From Nitrospirales bacterium LBB_01 (lineage in GTDB: Bacteria > Nitrospirota > Thermodesulfovibrionia > Thermodesulfovibrionales > Magnetobacteriaceae): DNA of 64,000 bases. The stretch is taken from positions 2,108,001 through 2,172,000 of the forward strand of contig CP049016.1 of assembly GCA_004376055.2 (NCBI GenBank), read 5' to 3'. The position numbers were made by a program, and so were the translations under genes. Positions 18,324 to 28,700 of this stretch are shown here, in pieces (position 1 is the first letter of the stretch; each line of letters opens with the position of its first letter). Under the pieces are notes generated by a model. It saw nothing but the letters and a program-made list of their open reading frames with translations, did no database searches and was not told the DNA's origin.

Positions 18324-19315
18324 AAAAAATTCAAAAAAGAATCCTGACCGATAACAAGGTCAAGGTTGACCACGTAAACTATATCCACGTCTATATAACT
18401 AAACACTGTAATCTTCAGTGTCCGCACTGTTTTACGAATTCCTCGCCGTCTGAGCATTTTACGATGCCGCTGGATTTTTGGCTGGATGTTTTCAGACAGA
18501 TGAGCGACCTTGAGGTTAAGACCGTTCATATTGAAGGCGGTGAGCCGATTCTATATCCGGGAATTGAAAAATTGGTCAGTTATATAACCAACTCAAGGAT
18601 AAAGGAACTCCTTATCGTGTCAAACGGTATTGCGGCAACAAAAGAGAAGTTAAAAGAATTAAAAGAAGCAGGACTTAAAAAAATCGCTATCTCACTGGAC
18701 TCAATAGAAGAGAGTGTTCACAATGAACTTCGGGCGCCGTCTTTCAAACACGCAATGCGCGCAATTGAGGACGCCATAAGTCTCGGTTTTTACACAAGGG
18801 TAAGCTCCGTCATAACGAAAAAAAACATAGGTCTGATTGGTAAATTTCTTGACCACCTCAGTGATGTTGGCGTAAGCACAGTGAACCTTGACTGGTTTAA
18901 TGGAGCAGGACGAGGAATTACCCTTAAAGACGAGTATGAGGTAACATCCAGAGACGTTGATCTCTTGCCTCCGTTTGAAGCCGCAATAGAAAGCTTTATG
19001 AAACACAAGGGGCGGACAGGCACGACAATCAGCGTTGATTTGCCGCAGTGGTATGAAAGGCGGGGGACTTTTTTAGTTACCGATCCGGTTCGCACACATC
19101 ATCTCAGTTGTGACGGTATTGTAAAGCAGCTCTCTATAGATGAGAGGGGACGGGTGTTGCCGTGTTTTATATTTTCAGGGGGGCCTGAGACTTTGGGCAG
19201 TCTTACTGAGACCACACTTGAGGGTATCATCTATGGCAGGAAAGAGCACCTTCCCATACGCTGCCCGATTGGAGTCAGCAAGCACATATTCTATCAGAGC
19301 ACTAAAGACCTGTGA
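18320..19315 (+). CDS. Radical SAM protein with SPASM/twitch-like C-terminus
   Basis: 331 aa, TTG start overlapping the previous stop (TTGA) with GAGGAAAG upstream; no ATG lies before the cluster motif. CxxxCxxC is C30-NLQ-C34-PH-C37, which binds the SAM-cleaving [4Fe-4S] cluster; HIEGGEPILYP is the GGE-type SAM motif. The C-terminal part has more cysteines (LSCDG, LPCFIF, IRCPIG) in a pattern resembling the auxiliary-cluster domain of peptide-modifying enzymes and PqqE-like proteins. Substrate unknown; the auxiliary cluster suggests a peptide or amino-acid-derived substrate. Co-translated with the AlaX-like gene before it and the unknown gene after it. Confidence 0.85.
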   Translation: MKKIQKRILTDNKVKVDHVNYIHVYITKHCNLQCPHCFTNSSPSEHFTMPLDFWLDVFRQMSDLEVKTVHIEGGEPILYPGIEKLVSYITNSRIKELLIVSNGIAATKEKLKELKEAGLKKIAISLDSIEESVHNELRAPSFKHAMRAIEDAISLGFYTRVSSVITKKNIGLIGKFLDHLSDVGVSTVNLDWFNGAGRGITLKDEYEVTSRDVDLLPPFEAAIESFMKHKGRTGTTISVDLPQWYERRGTFLVTDPVRTHHLSCDGIVKQLSIDERGRVLPCFIFSGGPETLGSLTETTLEGIIYGRKEHLPIRCPIGVSKHIFYQSTKDL

Positions 19316-19998
19316 ACAAGCTCTATCTGGATATAATAGATAACTGTGAAAAAAGTCCGCACTCTGGCCGCGTAGAGTATAAAGCCCTCAGAGCAGTATC
19401 ATCTATACTTTACAAAGATTATGCCACACAACTGGTGCTGATTAATCATCTGCTGCCGGAACTTATGCAAAAAACACTTGATGAGGATATTGACACTGAT
19501 TTCAACACAAGAGTTATCATAATCCCACCATCTGAGTGTGCACTCTATGAAGATAACGAGTTTTCACCTCTTATTCAAAAATACGTAGAATCCGGCTTTT
19601 GTGCAATTGGCATTCACTACTGTTATACCGATAAAAACTCTGTATTAACAAAAACATTCGGAACCTTTTATAACGATGAGATACACAGGTTTAAAGACCC
19701 TGTGTTTAAACTTGAGCTTGGATATGCCTCACTGCTTTCAAAGGAGCGATACACTGAGCTGAGTAAATTTCGGCTTGAATATGATGAGCTTACGCTTTCC
19801 GTATCGCCAAAGTACAAAAAGCATGTTGAACCACTGGTTACTGTAATGGATTTTCCCGTAGTCACCGTGAATGCCTACGGTGAGGGATATGCTTTTTCAT
19901 TTGGATTTCATTCATTTGAAGACCCGGTAGTCGTTGAGCTTTTTACGTCCATCCTGCTGTATATTAACAAACGTCACAGTGTTGCAAGGATTAAATAA
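19312..19998 (+). CDS. Unknown protein, possible class I amidotransferase-like fold
   Basis: 228 aa, GTG start overlapping the radical SAM stop (GTGA). I do not recognise a family. The segment RVIIIPPSECALY followed by FSPLIQKYVESGFCAIGIHY, and the ending VVTVNAYGEGYAFSFGFH...VELFTSILLYI, resemble the beta-alpha layout and final YGxG...ll.NilxYi segment of ThuA/GATase-like proteins, but no Cys-His catalytic pair is evident. No signal peptide or membrane segment. Its role is presumably tied to the flanking radical SAM enzyme and kinase, with which it forms a run of overlapping or near-touching genes. Confidence 0.7.
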   Translation: MNKLYLDIIDNCEKSPHSGRVEYKALRAVSSILYKDYATQLVLINHLLPELMQKTLDEDIDTDFNTRVIIIPPSECALYEDNEFSPLIQKYVESGFCAIGIHYCYTDKNSVLTKTFGTFYNDEIHRFKDPVFKLELGYASLLSKERYTELSKFRLEYDELTLSVSPKYKKHVEPLVTVMDFPVVTVNAYGEGYAFSFGFHSFEDPVVVELFTSILLYINKRHSVARIK

Positions 19999-20008
19999 AG
20001 CGCAACTC

Positions 20009-21157
20009 ATGAAGCAGAAATTACAACAGAAGTTTGATATACGAAAGCTAATCGGTGAGGGGCTTTACAGCAAAGTCTATGAGGCATCTGAGCTTGCAAG
20101 CGGCAAACCGTGTGCGCTAAAGGTTTTTCTTAATGATACAGCGCTTGTGCAAAATGAGGAATGTGAACTTAGATTTCTAAGAGAAATAGAGGTAATGAAA
20201 GATGTATCAAACGACTACACTGTAGGCATTTTAGATGACGGCACAGATACATCGTTGTGGTATTCAATGGAGCTTATGGAGGGTTCAGTGCGCGATCTGC
20301 TGCTTTCAGATGCTCTTGATAAGGATATTGTCAAATACGCCGTCGCTTTACAGTGTCTAATTTGCGTTGAATTAATCCATAAGCAAGACGTTATTCACAG
20401 GGACATTAAGCCTGAAAATTTTCTCTTTAAATATGACAGTAATCGTGAGTTACCTTACATTTATGTCTCTGACTTTGGTCACTGCAGACCGATTTCAACG
20501 AAATCCACTCTGACCCGTACCGGCATCGGCTCGGAGTTATATGCCTCCCCAGAGTCCATGTATCACGCAAGAAATGTAACCGTGCGCTCAGACATTTATT
20601 CGCTGGCTAAGGTGATTTATGAGATATTTACAGGCGTTCCGCTTGGAGCGCCATACGATAGCGGCTTTGACAAAAAGTCCTCAAATAGGCTCTTTCCACT
20701 GTGTACGGAGGCAGCCAACAGTAACCCCTCATTAAGACACGAAAGCGTCTTTGATTTTGCCCTTGATTTCTTGTTTTTTCTATTTAACGATATTAGAAAC
20801 CAAAGGGATATTCAAAAAATCATAGATGTTGCTTTACGAGTAACCGATAAGAAGAGCCTTGAAGACATATTGGCTTCAAACACAGAACAAGAACTTAATC
20901 TCATAGATATTATTGTCACATGTGCCTTTCCATTTATAAAAGATGAGACCCTTCTTAAAATATACTCCGGTCATATCGGTAAAATATTCTTAAAGATGGA
21001 TGAAACAACAAAGAAAGGCTTTCTTAAAATCTATGCTCAATCCATAGTAAACGGCAACTTTAAGTATGTACAAATTGACAGGGAGAGTTTTATCAAAAAA
21101 AGCAGAAGACTCAAGAGTTTTGCTTTTATTGCGTTGGAGAAGTTTCTGTTTATGTGA
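20009..21157 (+). CDS. Hanks-type serine/threonine protein kinase, cytoplasmic
   Basis: About 382 aa from ATG 20009, ten bases after the preceding stop; the frame is open upstream to an ATG at 19934, but that would overlap the previous gene by 65 bp and the kinase fold starts right after 20009. Motifs: IGEGLYSKVYEA (glycine loop), ALKVF (ATP-anchoring Lys), HRDIKPENFLF (catalytic loop, about residue 128), DFGH (about 154), SDIYSLAKVIYEIFTG. All key catalytic residues are present. The C-terminal ~130 residues are helical and unassigned; no transmembrane or PASTA domains, so it is soluble. Likely substrate is a neighbour product, but nothing in sequence proves this. Confidence 0.88.
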   Translation: MKQKLQQKFDIRKLIGEGLYSKVYEASELASGKPCALKVFLNDTALVQNEECELRFLREIEVMKDVSNDYTVGILDDGTDTSLWYSMELMEGSVRDLLLSDALDKDIVKYAVALQCLICVELIHKQDVIHRDIKPENFLFKYDSNRELPYIYVSDFGHCRPISTKSTLTRTGIGSELYASPESMYHARNVTVRSDIYSLAKVIYEIFTGVPLGAPYDSGFDKKSSNRLFPLCTEAANSNPSLRHESVFDFALDFLFFLFNDIRNQRDIQKIIDVALRVTDKKSLEDILASNTEQELNLIDIIVTCAFPFIKDETLLKIYSGHIGKIFLKMDETTKKGFLKIYAQSIVNGNFKYVQIDRESFIKKSRRLKSFAFIALEKFLFM

Positions 21158-21199
21158 TAGACACTTTTCCTGTGAGTTGTTTAAAATAATTATAACGAT

Positions 21200-21529
21200 A
21201 TGATTAAGGGAAAGAATATTAAAGATTTAATGAGTGAACTTAACTCTGGCCTTGAAGAGTTATACGGAGGACGCTTGATAGGAGTTTACATTTTCGGCTC
21301 TTATGCCCGCGGCGATAGTGATTTGGAATCTGATGTTGATGTTTTAGTAGTTCTGGATACAGTAGGAAATTATGCTGAAGAAGTAGACCTTACGGGTTAT
21401 CTGATTTCAAACCTTTCACTAAAATATGGTGTAAGTGTAAGCCGTGTTTTTGTCCCACATAATGACTGGCTGCACAGCAACACTCCCTTTATGACTAACG
21501 TACGGAGAGAGTCCGTAACAGCAGCATGA
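21200..21529 (+). CDS. MNT-type minimal nucleotidyltransferase
   Basis: 109 aa with GVYIFGSYARGDSDLESDVDVLVVLD, the GSxARG...SDxD active site of pol-beta-like minimal nucleotidyltransferases. Its TGA overlaps the ATG of the HEPN gene (ATGA). MNT/HEPN pairs are a toxin-antitoxin type in which some MNT proteins inactivate HEPN RNases by adding AMP. The starting ATG has a weak SD (TTAAGGGAAAG lies inside the coding start), so the start is tentative. Confidence 0.85.
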   Translation: MIKGKNIKDLMSELNSGLEELYGGRLIGVYIFGSYARGDSDLESDVDVLVVLDTVGNYAEEVDLTGYLISNLSLKYGVSVSRVFVPHNDWLHSNTPFMTNVRRESVTAA

Positions 21530-21933
21530 CTGAAGCAGCCCAAAAACTTCTGGAAAAAGCGTCGAGAGCAATATCTGCCGCTCTGTCACTTTTGGAAAGA
21601 AACGACATTGATTTCGCAGCCGGTAGAACCTACTATGCAATGTTTTATACAACTGAGGCTTTATTGAATGAGAAAGGAGTTCATTTCGGTAAACACGGCA
21701 GCTTACACAGCGCTTTTGGGGAACATTTCGTAAAAACCGGTCTGATGGATAAAAAATTTCACCGATGGCTTCTGGATGCTTATGATAAACGTATTTTGGG
21801 AGACTATGGTATAGAATCCACACTGACACACGATGATGTAAAGAGTATGATTGAGCGAGCAGAAGAGTTTCTGCTGGTAGCAAGAAAGTATTTTGAGCTT
21901 GGCTCAACTTCTACAGTACATAATTTGATATAA
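21526..21933 (+). CDS. HEPN domain protein, partner of the MNT protein
   Basis: 135 aa. FAAGRTYYAMFYTTEALLNEKGVHFGKHGSLHSAFGEHF and the following helices match HEPN (PF05168 type). The RX4HXY RNase motif known from HepT toxins is not obvious; the nearest segment, KRILGDYG, has Arg and Tyr but Asp where His is expected, so RNase activity is doubtful. The pair may be a toxin-antitoxin unit or a non-toxic MNT-HEPN complex. Coupled to the MNT gene by a 4-bp overlap. Confidence 0.82.
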   Translation: MTEAAQKLLEKASRAISAALSLLERNDIDFAAGRTYYAMFYTTEALLNEKGVHFGKHGSLHSAFGEHFVKTGLMDKKFHRWLLDAYDKRILGDYGIESTLTHDDVKSMIERAEEFLLVARKYFELGSTSTVHNLI

Positions 21934-22005
21934 TTAATCAATACCAAGGGAAATGAGTATACCGGTTTTGTAATGAAAGTAAATGAGAGTTTATGGTAGA
22001 AAGTT

Positions 22006-22014
22006 TGTTATAAT
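22006..22014 (+). promoter_or_regulatory. Extended -10 promoter element (TGTTATAAT) for hicBA
   Basis: TGT plus perfect TATAAT 54 bp before the hicB start, in a 135-bp AT-rich gap after the HEPN gene. It suggests that hicBA has its own promoter, as is usual for autoregulated toxin-antitoxin operons. Confidence 0.45.
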
Positions 22015-22068
22015 ATTTTTAATTTTAGAGAGTGATATTCAAAAAAACAGTAATTTAGGGGATGGTTA

Positions 22069-22278
22069 ATGGACAGAGAGTTTACTGTAATCATAGAGCA
22101 GGATGAAGAGGGCTATTTTATTGCCGATGTTCCAGAACTTAAAGGATGCCATACTCAGGCAAAATCCCTTGATACACTGATAGAAAGGATTAAAGAAGCG
22201 ATTCAGCTCTGTCTGGAAGTGTATGATGAAAAACAGACATTAACTCATCTTGTTGGCGTTCAAAAAGTCAGAGTATGA
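22069..22278 (+). CDS. hicB: HicB-like antitoxin
   Basis: 69 aa. FTVIIEQDEEGYFIADVPELKGCHTQAKSLDTLIERIKEAIQLCLE is the HicB partial RNase H fold (YxVxIExDExGxYxAxxPxLxGCxxxGxTxxEAxxNxxEAI). It is a short form that ends soon after the fold, without a helix-turn-helix tail, so autoregulation may be indirect. SD GGGGATGG precedes the ATG. The order hicB then hicA is reversed from the original hicAB but common for the short form. Overlaps hicA by 4 bp. Confidence 0.85.
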   Translation: MDREFTVIIEQDEEGYFIADVPELKGCHTQAKSLDTLIERIKEAIQLCLEVYDEKQTLTHLVGVQKVRV

Positions 22279-22499
22279 GTAACCTGCCAGCATTAACTGG
22301 GAAGGATATTATCAGCATTTTGAAAAGGGCGGGATTTAGGATTGAAAGACAAAGAGGAAGCCATGTTTTTATGAGGCATCAGGATGGCAGGACTACCGTA
22401 GTCCCTGTACATTCAGGTGAAATAATCGGGCCGGGGCTTATGGTCAAAATATTGAGGGATGTGGAAATGACCAAAGAAGAATTTATTGGGCTTCAGTAA
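22275..22499 (+). CDS. hicA: HicA-like mRNA interferase toxin
   Basis: 74 aa. LTGKDIISILKRAGFRIERQRGSHVFMRHQDGRTTVVPVHSGEIIGPGLMVKILRD is the HicA double-stranded-RNA-binding-like fold with the catalytic His in GSH. It cleaves mRNA when not bound by HicB. The gene appears intact. Confidence 0.88.
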   Translation: MSNLPALTGKDIISILKRAGFRIERQRGSHVFMRHQDGRTTVVPVHSGEIIGPGLMVKILRDVEMTKEEFIGLQ

Positions 22500-22519
22500 A
22501 GAGAACAGATTCCACAGAT

Positions 22520-22726
22520 ATGAAGTTTGATAAAAAAATTGCATTTCATATACAACAATCCCATGTTGCGCGTGATGAAGGCGTTAAAATTATTAAAGAT
22601 ATAGACAACGGCCTCTGTACCCTGGAATCAGCCATAGGTGATTTGGTCGCTTGTTTGGAACAATCTTTACAGCACATCCACAAATTGCTTATTCTTTTTC
22701 CCCCGATAGACAAATTGAGAAGTTAA
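22520..22726 (+). CDS. Small hypothetical protein after hicA
   Basis: 68 aa with a plausible helical composition (FDKKIAFHIQQSHVARDEGVKIIKDI...). Starts 20 bp after hicA with a poor SD and ends 19 bp before NRPS 3. No family recognised and no membrane segment. It may be chance; the close fit between the flanking genes is the only support. Confidence 0.35.
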   Translation: MKFDKKIAFHIQQSHVARDEGVKIIKDIDNGLCTLESAIGDLVACLEQSLQHIHKLLILFPPIDKLRS

Positions 22727-22745
22727 TAGATTTTTAATTTATAAC

Positions 22746-25700
22746 GTGGCAAAAAAAGATAATATTATAAACATCTATGCACTGAGTCCTTTGGCCTCTG
22801 GGATGCTCTATCATTATCTTAGCGATACCACATCCTCTGCGTATTTTCAGCAGATGTGTTTTACCATAACCGGTTGGCTAAATTTAAAGAGTTTTGAGGA
22901 TTCATGGAATGAGCTAATCAAGCGTCATGACGCTTTAAGAACAATCTTTGTCTATAAAGGCGTACCGGAGCCGCTTCAGATTGTGCTTAAAGAGCGGCGG
23001 ATGGATTTCAAGTATGTCTATCTGCGCCCGCTTAATCCTGATAACTCTGACACTGAAATGTGGCTTGAAAAGGACAGAAACTCCCCATTTAATCTAACCA
23101 AAGATACTCCAATGCGAATTACAGTGCTCCATACACAAGATAACCAATATGAGGTGATATGGAGCTTTCACCATATTTTGATGGATGGCTGGTGCACAGG
23201 AATTATTCAAGAGGAGTTTCTTGCTATCTACAACGCTATGATTTCTAAAACCTCCGTTTCGCTGCCTCCTGTAACACCTTACAGCGCTTATATAAAGTGG
23301 CTTAAACTGCGCGATTATAAAGCCTCGTCACAATACTGGAATGAAAGGTTGAAAGATTTTTTGCAAAGCACTCCCCTGCCATTTAAAGGAACTAACTATA
23401 AGCAAAAACCATATCAGTTGAAAACTGTAACAATTGAAGCCTCCAATGATATTTCCTTATCACTAAATAAACTTGCCTCCGCCTCAGGCGTTACAGTTGT
23501 GTCGGTAATCAAGGCGCTCTGGGCAGTGCTGCTTGGGAAATACAACAGTGTTACCGATGTTGTGTTTGGACTTGTTGTCTCCGGAAGACCGCCTGAAATC
23601 CCAGCAATAGAACGTATGATTGGTTTATTTATAAATACAATTCCCGCAAGGCTTACCTTTAATAGCAATGAGACTTTTAGTGATTTAGCTTATCGCATTC
23701 ACGTTGAATCAACAGATGCGCAGCGTCACGAATACTTCAGCCTTGCCGATATTGCTGCATCACATCAACTTAAGACTAACCTGTTTGACCACATACTCGT
23801 GTTTGAAAATTATCCGGAGGGCAGCACCGCCATGCTGATGGGAAATCTTAATATGCAATTGAAAGGTTTTTTTGAACAAACTAATTATCCCCTTGAAGTA
23901 AGCATATTAACAGGGAAAACCATACGGTTTAGATTTTCCTTTGACGCTAATGTATATGACGAAAGCGACATTCGTGCAACCATAAACCATCTGCTCCAAC
24001 TTGCCACCTCTGCCTGCCAAAACCCATCTGTGAGCATCTCTAAAATGAATATGCTGACACAGCCGGAAAGACATAAGACTCTTCATACATTTAACGATAC
24101 AGCCGCCGCATTTGAAAAGGCATCTACAATTATAGATATTTTTGAGCATCAGGTGCTTTTAAACCCAGACAAGACAGCTGTAATTTCCGATGGCAAACAT
24201 TTTTCATTTTCCAAACTTAATGCGATGGCAAATCGTATTGCCCATCACCTTAGAGACTCATTGGGCGTCAGAGCAGGCGATCTTGTCGGCATTATGACAG
24301 AGCGTATGGAGCGGCTTGTTGCAGGGATATTGGGAGTATTGAAGGCATCGGCAGCCTATGTGCCAATTGACCCCATACTGCCGCTTAAACGAATTAGCTA
24401 TATAGTTGAAAAGAGCGGATGTAAAGTGCTGCTTACATCAGACAAATATGTTAAGGAATTTTCTGATATTTTCCCCTGTGCCATATGTAACATTAATTCA
24501 ATTAAAGTGGGAGAAACCTCAAACCCTATAAAAGAAATAACACCGGAGTCGGCAGCATACGTCACATATACCTCTGGCTCAACCGGTAATCCTAAAGGCG
24601 TTATGGTGACGCATTCAAATGTGGTTTCATTTTCTGCCAACATGACAGGCGTGTTTGGTCTAACTGCTTCTGACAGCATTTTTGCGCTTACTACTGTTAT
24701 TTTTGATATTTCCGTGCTTGAGCTTATAGAGAGCCTCCTAATCGGCATGACAGTGGCGCTTAGCCGTGATGCCGAAATCCTTAGCCCGCCTGATTTGATG
24801 CGAACACTCAGAGAATCAGCCGTTACCGCTCTTCAGATTACCCCGTCACGGTTAAAAATTCTCCTTGAGGACGGCGGCGTTGATGCTCTTAGCGCTCTAA
24901 GAGTGTTAATCATAGGCGGTGAACCTCTGCCGGTTGATTTATTTAATAGGCTTAAACCGCTCTTTGACTCTGTCAGTGTTTTTAATGTTTATGGTCCCAC
25001 AGAGACCACTATATGGTCAACCGCTAAAAAGTTAAACGATGGAGCGCTCAATATCGGTCGCCCATTGTTAAATGAATCCGTATATGTACTGTCTTCTGAC
25101 GGCAGCCTTTTACCATGCAAAACGGCTGGGGAAATTTGCATAGGAGGAGCGGGGGTATCAAAGGGGTACTATAAACAGGAACAACTTACAGCAGATAAAT
25201 TCATAGAAAATCCATACGTGCCTGGAGCGCTGATTTATAGAACCGGAGACCTCGGCAGGTGGCTGCCAACCGGAGAGCTTGAGTGTCTTGGCAGAACCGA
25301 TGATCAGCTTAAAATTCGCGGCTATCGTGTTGAGCCCGGTGAGATAGAGTGCCGGATAAAAGAGCATTCTTTTGTTAAGGATGCTGCCGTGATTGCAACC
25401 GATACTAACTCTACGGAAAAAGAACTGACAGCTTTTATAATACTCAATAATGCGCTAAATGAATCAGAGCTGAGAGACTATCTGTCTCAAACACTGCCTG
25501 ATTATATGATTCCTACTGGGTTTGAATTTATTGAGAAGTTTCCCTATACGGCAAATGGTAAAATTGATAGAAAAACTCTTGCCACATACAGAAAATCCAC
25601 CATATCGGTTACACAGGAGAGTTTTACAACTCCTCGAAATAGTATTGAAAGTACGATTGCCTCAATATGGCAATCGGTTTTAGGACGTGAAACAATAGGC

Positions 25701-28700
25701 ATAAAGGACAATTTTTTTGCACTCGCTGGTCACAGTCTCAAGGCAATGCTTATAATGTCAAAAATTCACAAAGAGCTTTCCATTGAACTGACTCTGCGTG
25801 AAATAATGGAAAACCCTACTGTTGAATTACTTGCACAAGTTTTATTACGCAAAACACAGTCTGAATTTGACGAAATACATCCGGTGCAGCCATCATCAGG
25901 GCCATATCCGCTTTCCCATTCACAGAGACGTATGTGGGTGCTGGAGCAGATTGAGGGTGCTGCTGGGGTATATAACATGACAGTTGCATACCTTATTGAC
26001 GGGGAAATTGAAGTGCCGATTTTACACAAATCACTGAAAATACTGGTTGACCGCCATGATTTACTAAAGACCACCCTTGTAACTTCACAAACCGGCGCAC
26101 CAATGCAGAAAGTTAACGACCCTACAGGGTTTGCTTCATTTGAAGGCGTTGACATTTCCTCAAACTCAACTGATGCGCTTGATGCGGCACGGCAAATAGC
26201 CGAGGAGGAATCGCTAAAACCAATGGATTTGTTTAAAGGACCATTATTTGCCGCAAAACTCCTGTTACTTTCAGAAAAAAAGTATGTACTTATAATAAAG
26301 GCGCATCACATTATTTGTGATGGCTGGTCTTTCAGGATAATCACATCAGAGCTGCTGACTATCTATGAAGCTCTGCTTAAAGGCACTAAGAATCCGCTTG
26401 TCCCGCTTAGGATTAACTATAGAGATTATGTTGCATGGCAAAGTTCTCCTGTCACAATGGAAAAAACACAGATAGATAAGCAGTATTGGCTGGATAAGTT
26501 TTCCTCTTCAGAGATTGAGCCTCTTAGACTGCCGATTGATTTTCCACGGCCTCACAAGCAATCCTTTAGCGGCAAAACCATAAGCACACAAATCAATCAA
26601 TCCCTGTCTGACAGCCTTTTGGATATTGGTAAAACTCATGGAGCAGGGGCTTTTTCAGTTTTTGTCATTATTCTAAAAGCGCTTCTGTATCGTTACAGTG
26701 GGAAGAGTGATATTATTCTTGGCACGCCTGTAACTGGGAGAATGCACCCTGATTTGGAAAGCCAAGTGGGGCTATTTGTCAACACTGTAGTTATAAGAGA
26801 TGAAATCACTGGCAGCGACAATTTTATAACACTGCTAAAGAAAATAAAAACCACAGTTTCTGAGGCTTTTGACCATCAGAGGTATCCGTTTGATTTGCTT
26901 GTTGACGAGTTATCACTTTCAAGAGATATGAGCCGTCATCCACTTTTTGACGTCATGGTGGTTTTTGATGAAATTGACGAGGAGCCTGAAAAATCATCCA
27001 ATGTCACTGGAGAGGGGCTTGTTATTTCAGAGCTTCCATTTGACTACGATGTAACAAAGTTTGATATTACCTTCCATTTTACGAAAAAACAGGGACAAGT
27101 CTCGTTAAATATAAACTATGCTGATGCGCTCTTTATGGAAAGTACGATTACCGGTATGGCTGCCAATTTAGTGACCCTTGCGCAATCGTTTGCAAACGCC
27201 CCACTTAGTCAATTAAAGCATCTTAAGGCGGTAAGCGATGAGACTCTGTTACTTGATAAATTTGCAGGCTTTGACACTCCTTTTTCACACGAGAAAAGTA
27301 TAGTGGATGTGTTTATAGAGAAGGCGGCAGATTGTGCAGAGCGGCCTGCTATAATCACAAAAGATGGGGCTGTAAGTTATGCGGAACTTCACAGACAAAC
27401 CGACACTCTTGCTAACACACTAACTCAGCAATTTAATGTGAAATGCGGCGACATTGTAGCGGTAATGCTCCCTCGCGGACGCTCTCTTATTACTGCACTT
27501 CTTGGTGTACTAAAAGCAGGCACCGTTTATATGCCGCTTGATACCAATTTCCCACATGAAAGACTTGACTATGTGCTAAAAGACAGCGGATGCAAACTTG
27601 TACTTACAGAGAGCACCACTGCTGTGTTTGAACATTTAAGTAAATCATACCAAGTGATTGACGTTTTAAATCTACCGCTTAACGACACTGTAACTTATCA
27701 GAGTGTGGTATCAGTGGGCGATTTAGCGTATGTGATATACACATCAGGCTCAACAGGAAGACCAAAGGGCGTTATGGTTGAACACGGTGGGTTTGTAAAT
27801 ATGGCATTAGAGCAGGTGCGAATCTTTGAAGTGGAGCAGACAGACAGGGTGCTTCAGTTTGCCTCGCCGTCTTTTGACGCTTCAATGTCTGAGATATTTA
27901 TGGCGCTCTTTGCGGGGGCAGCTTTGGTGCCGGTAGATAACAACTGTATTAAAGACCCATCAGAGTTTACATCTTTTGTAAATGACTATGGCGTAACTGT
28001 GGCTACAATTCCACCTGCTTACATGCAAACCCTTGATATAGAGGCAATAAGTGCCATAAAAACCATTATCACAGCCGGTGAGGCGGCAAATGTAGGCACT
28101 TGTCTTAAAATAGCCCAACACAGCCGGTGTTTTAATGCCTATGGCCCCACAGAGACGTCAGTCTGCGCAACAATTCATCAAATCAGCGCTGAGCACCGCT
28201 ATGCAAAATCTATCCCAATCGGGAAACCGATAGCTAATGTTTATGTCTATGTGCTTGATGCCGATATGAACCTGCTGCCTGTGGGAGCGGCTGGAGAGAT
28301 TTGTATTTCCGGTGTCTGTCTTGCAAGGGGTTATCTCAATAATGAGTCACTAACGTCAAAGGTGTTTACAGACAACCCGTTTAAAGCCGGTATGAGGCTT
28401 TATCACACGGGGGATATTGGCAGATGGCTGCACAGTGGAGAACTTGAGTTTTTAGGCCGCATTGACGATCAGGTTAAAATAAGAGGCTATCGCGTAGAGC
28501 CGCTTGAGGTTGAAAGGGTTTTGTCGTCATTTCCAAAAATAAAAAAAGCAATAGTTACAGCAATAGAATCCTCTGATGGAAAGGCGCTTGCCGCCTACTA
28601 TAATTCTGATGAAACACAATCTGTGGCAGCCATAAAAGAGCACATGCGAAAAACCCTGCCTGATTATATGATTCCGGCACATTTTATTCAACTTGATGAA

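Noticed and set aside
19934-20008. Upstream ATG for the kinase gene
   Set aside because: It would overlap the preceding gene by 65 bases and add residues not typical of the kinase N-terminus; ATG 20009 is preferred.
22715-22743. TTGAGA-N17-TTTATA promoter-like pair upstream of NRPS 3
   Set aside because: The -10 box would lie two bases before the GTG start, so the transcript would begin inside the coding region; the next in-frame start is too far into the C domain.
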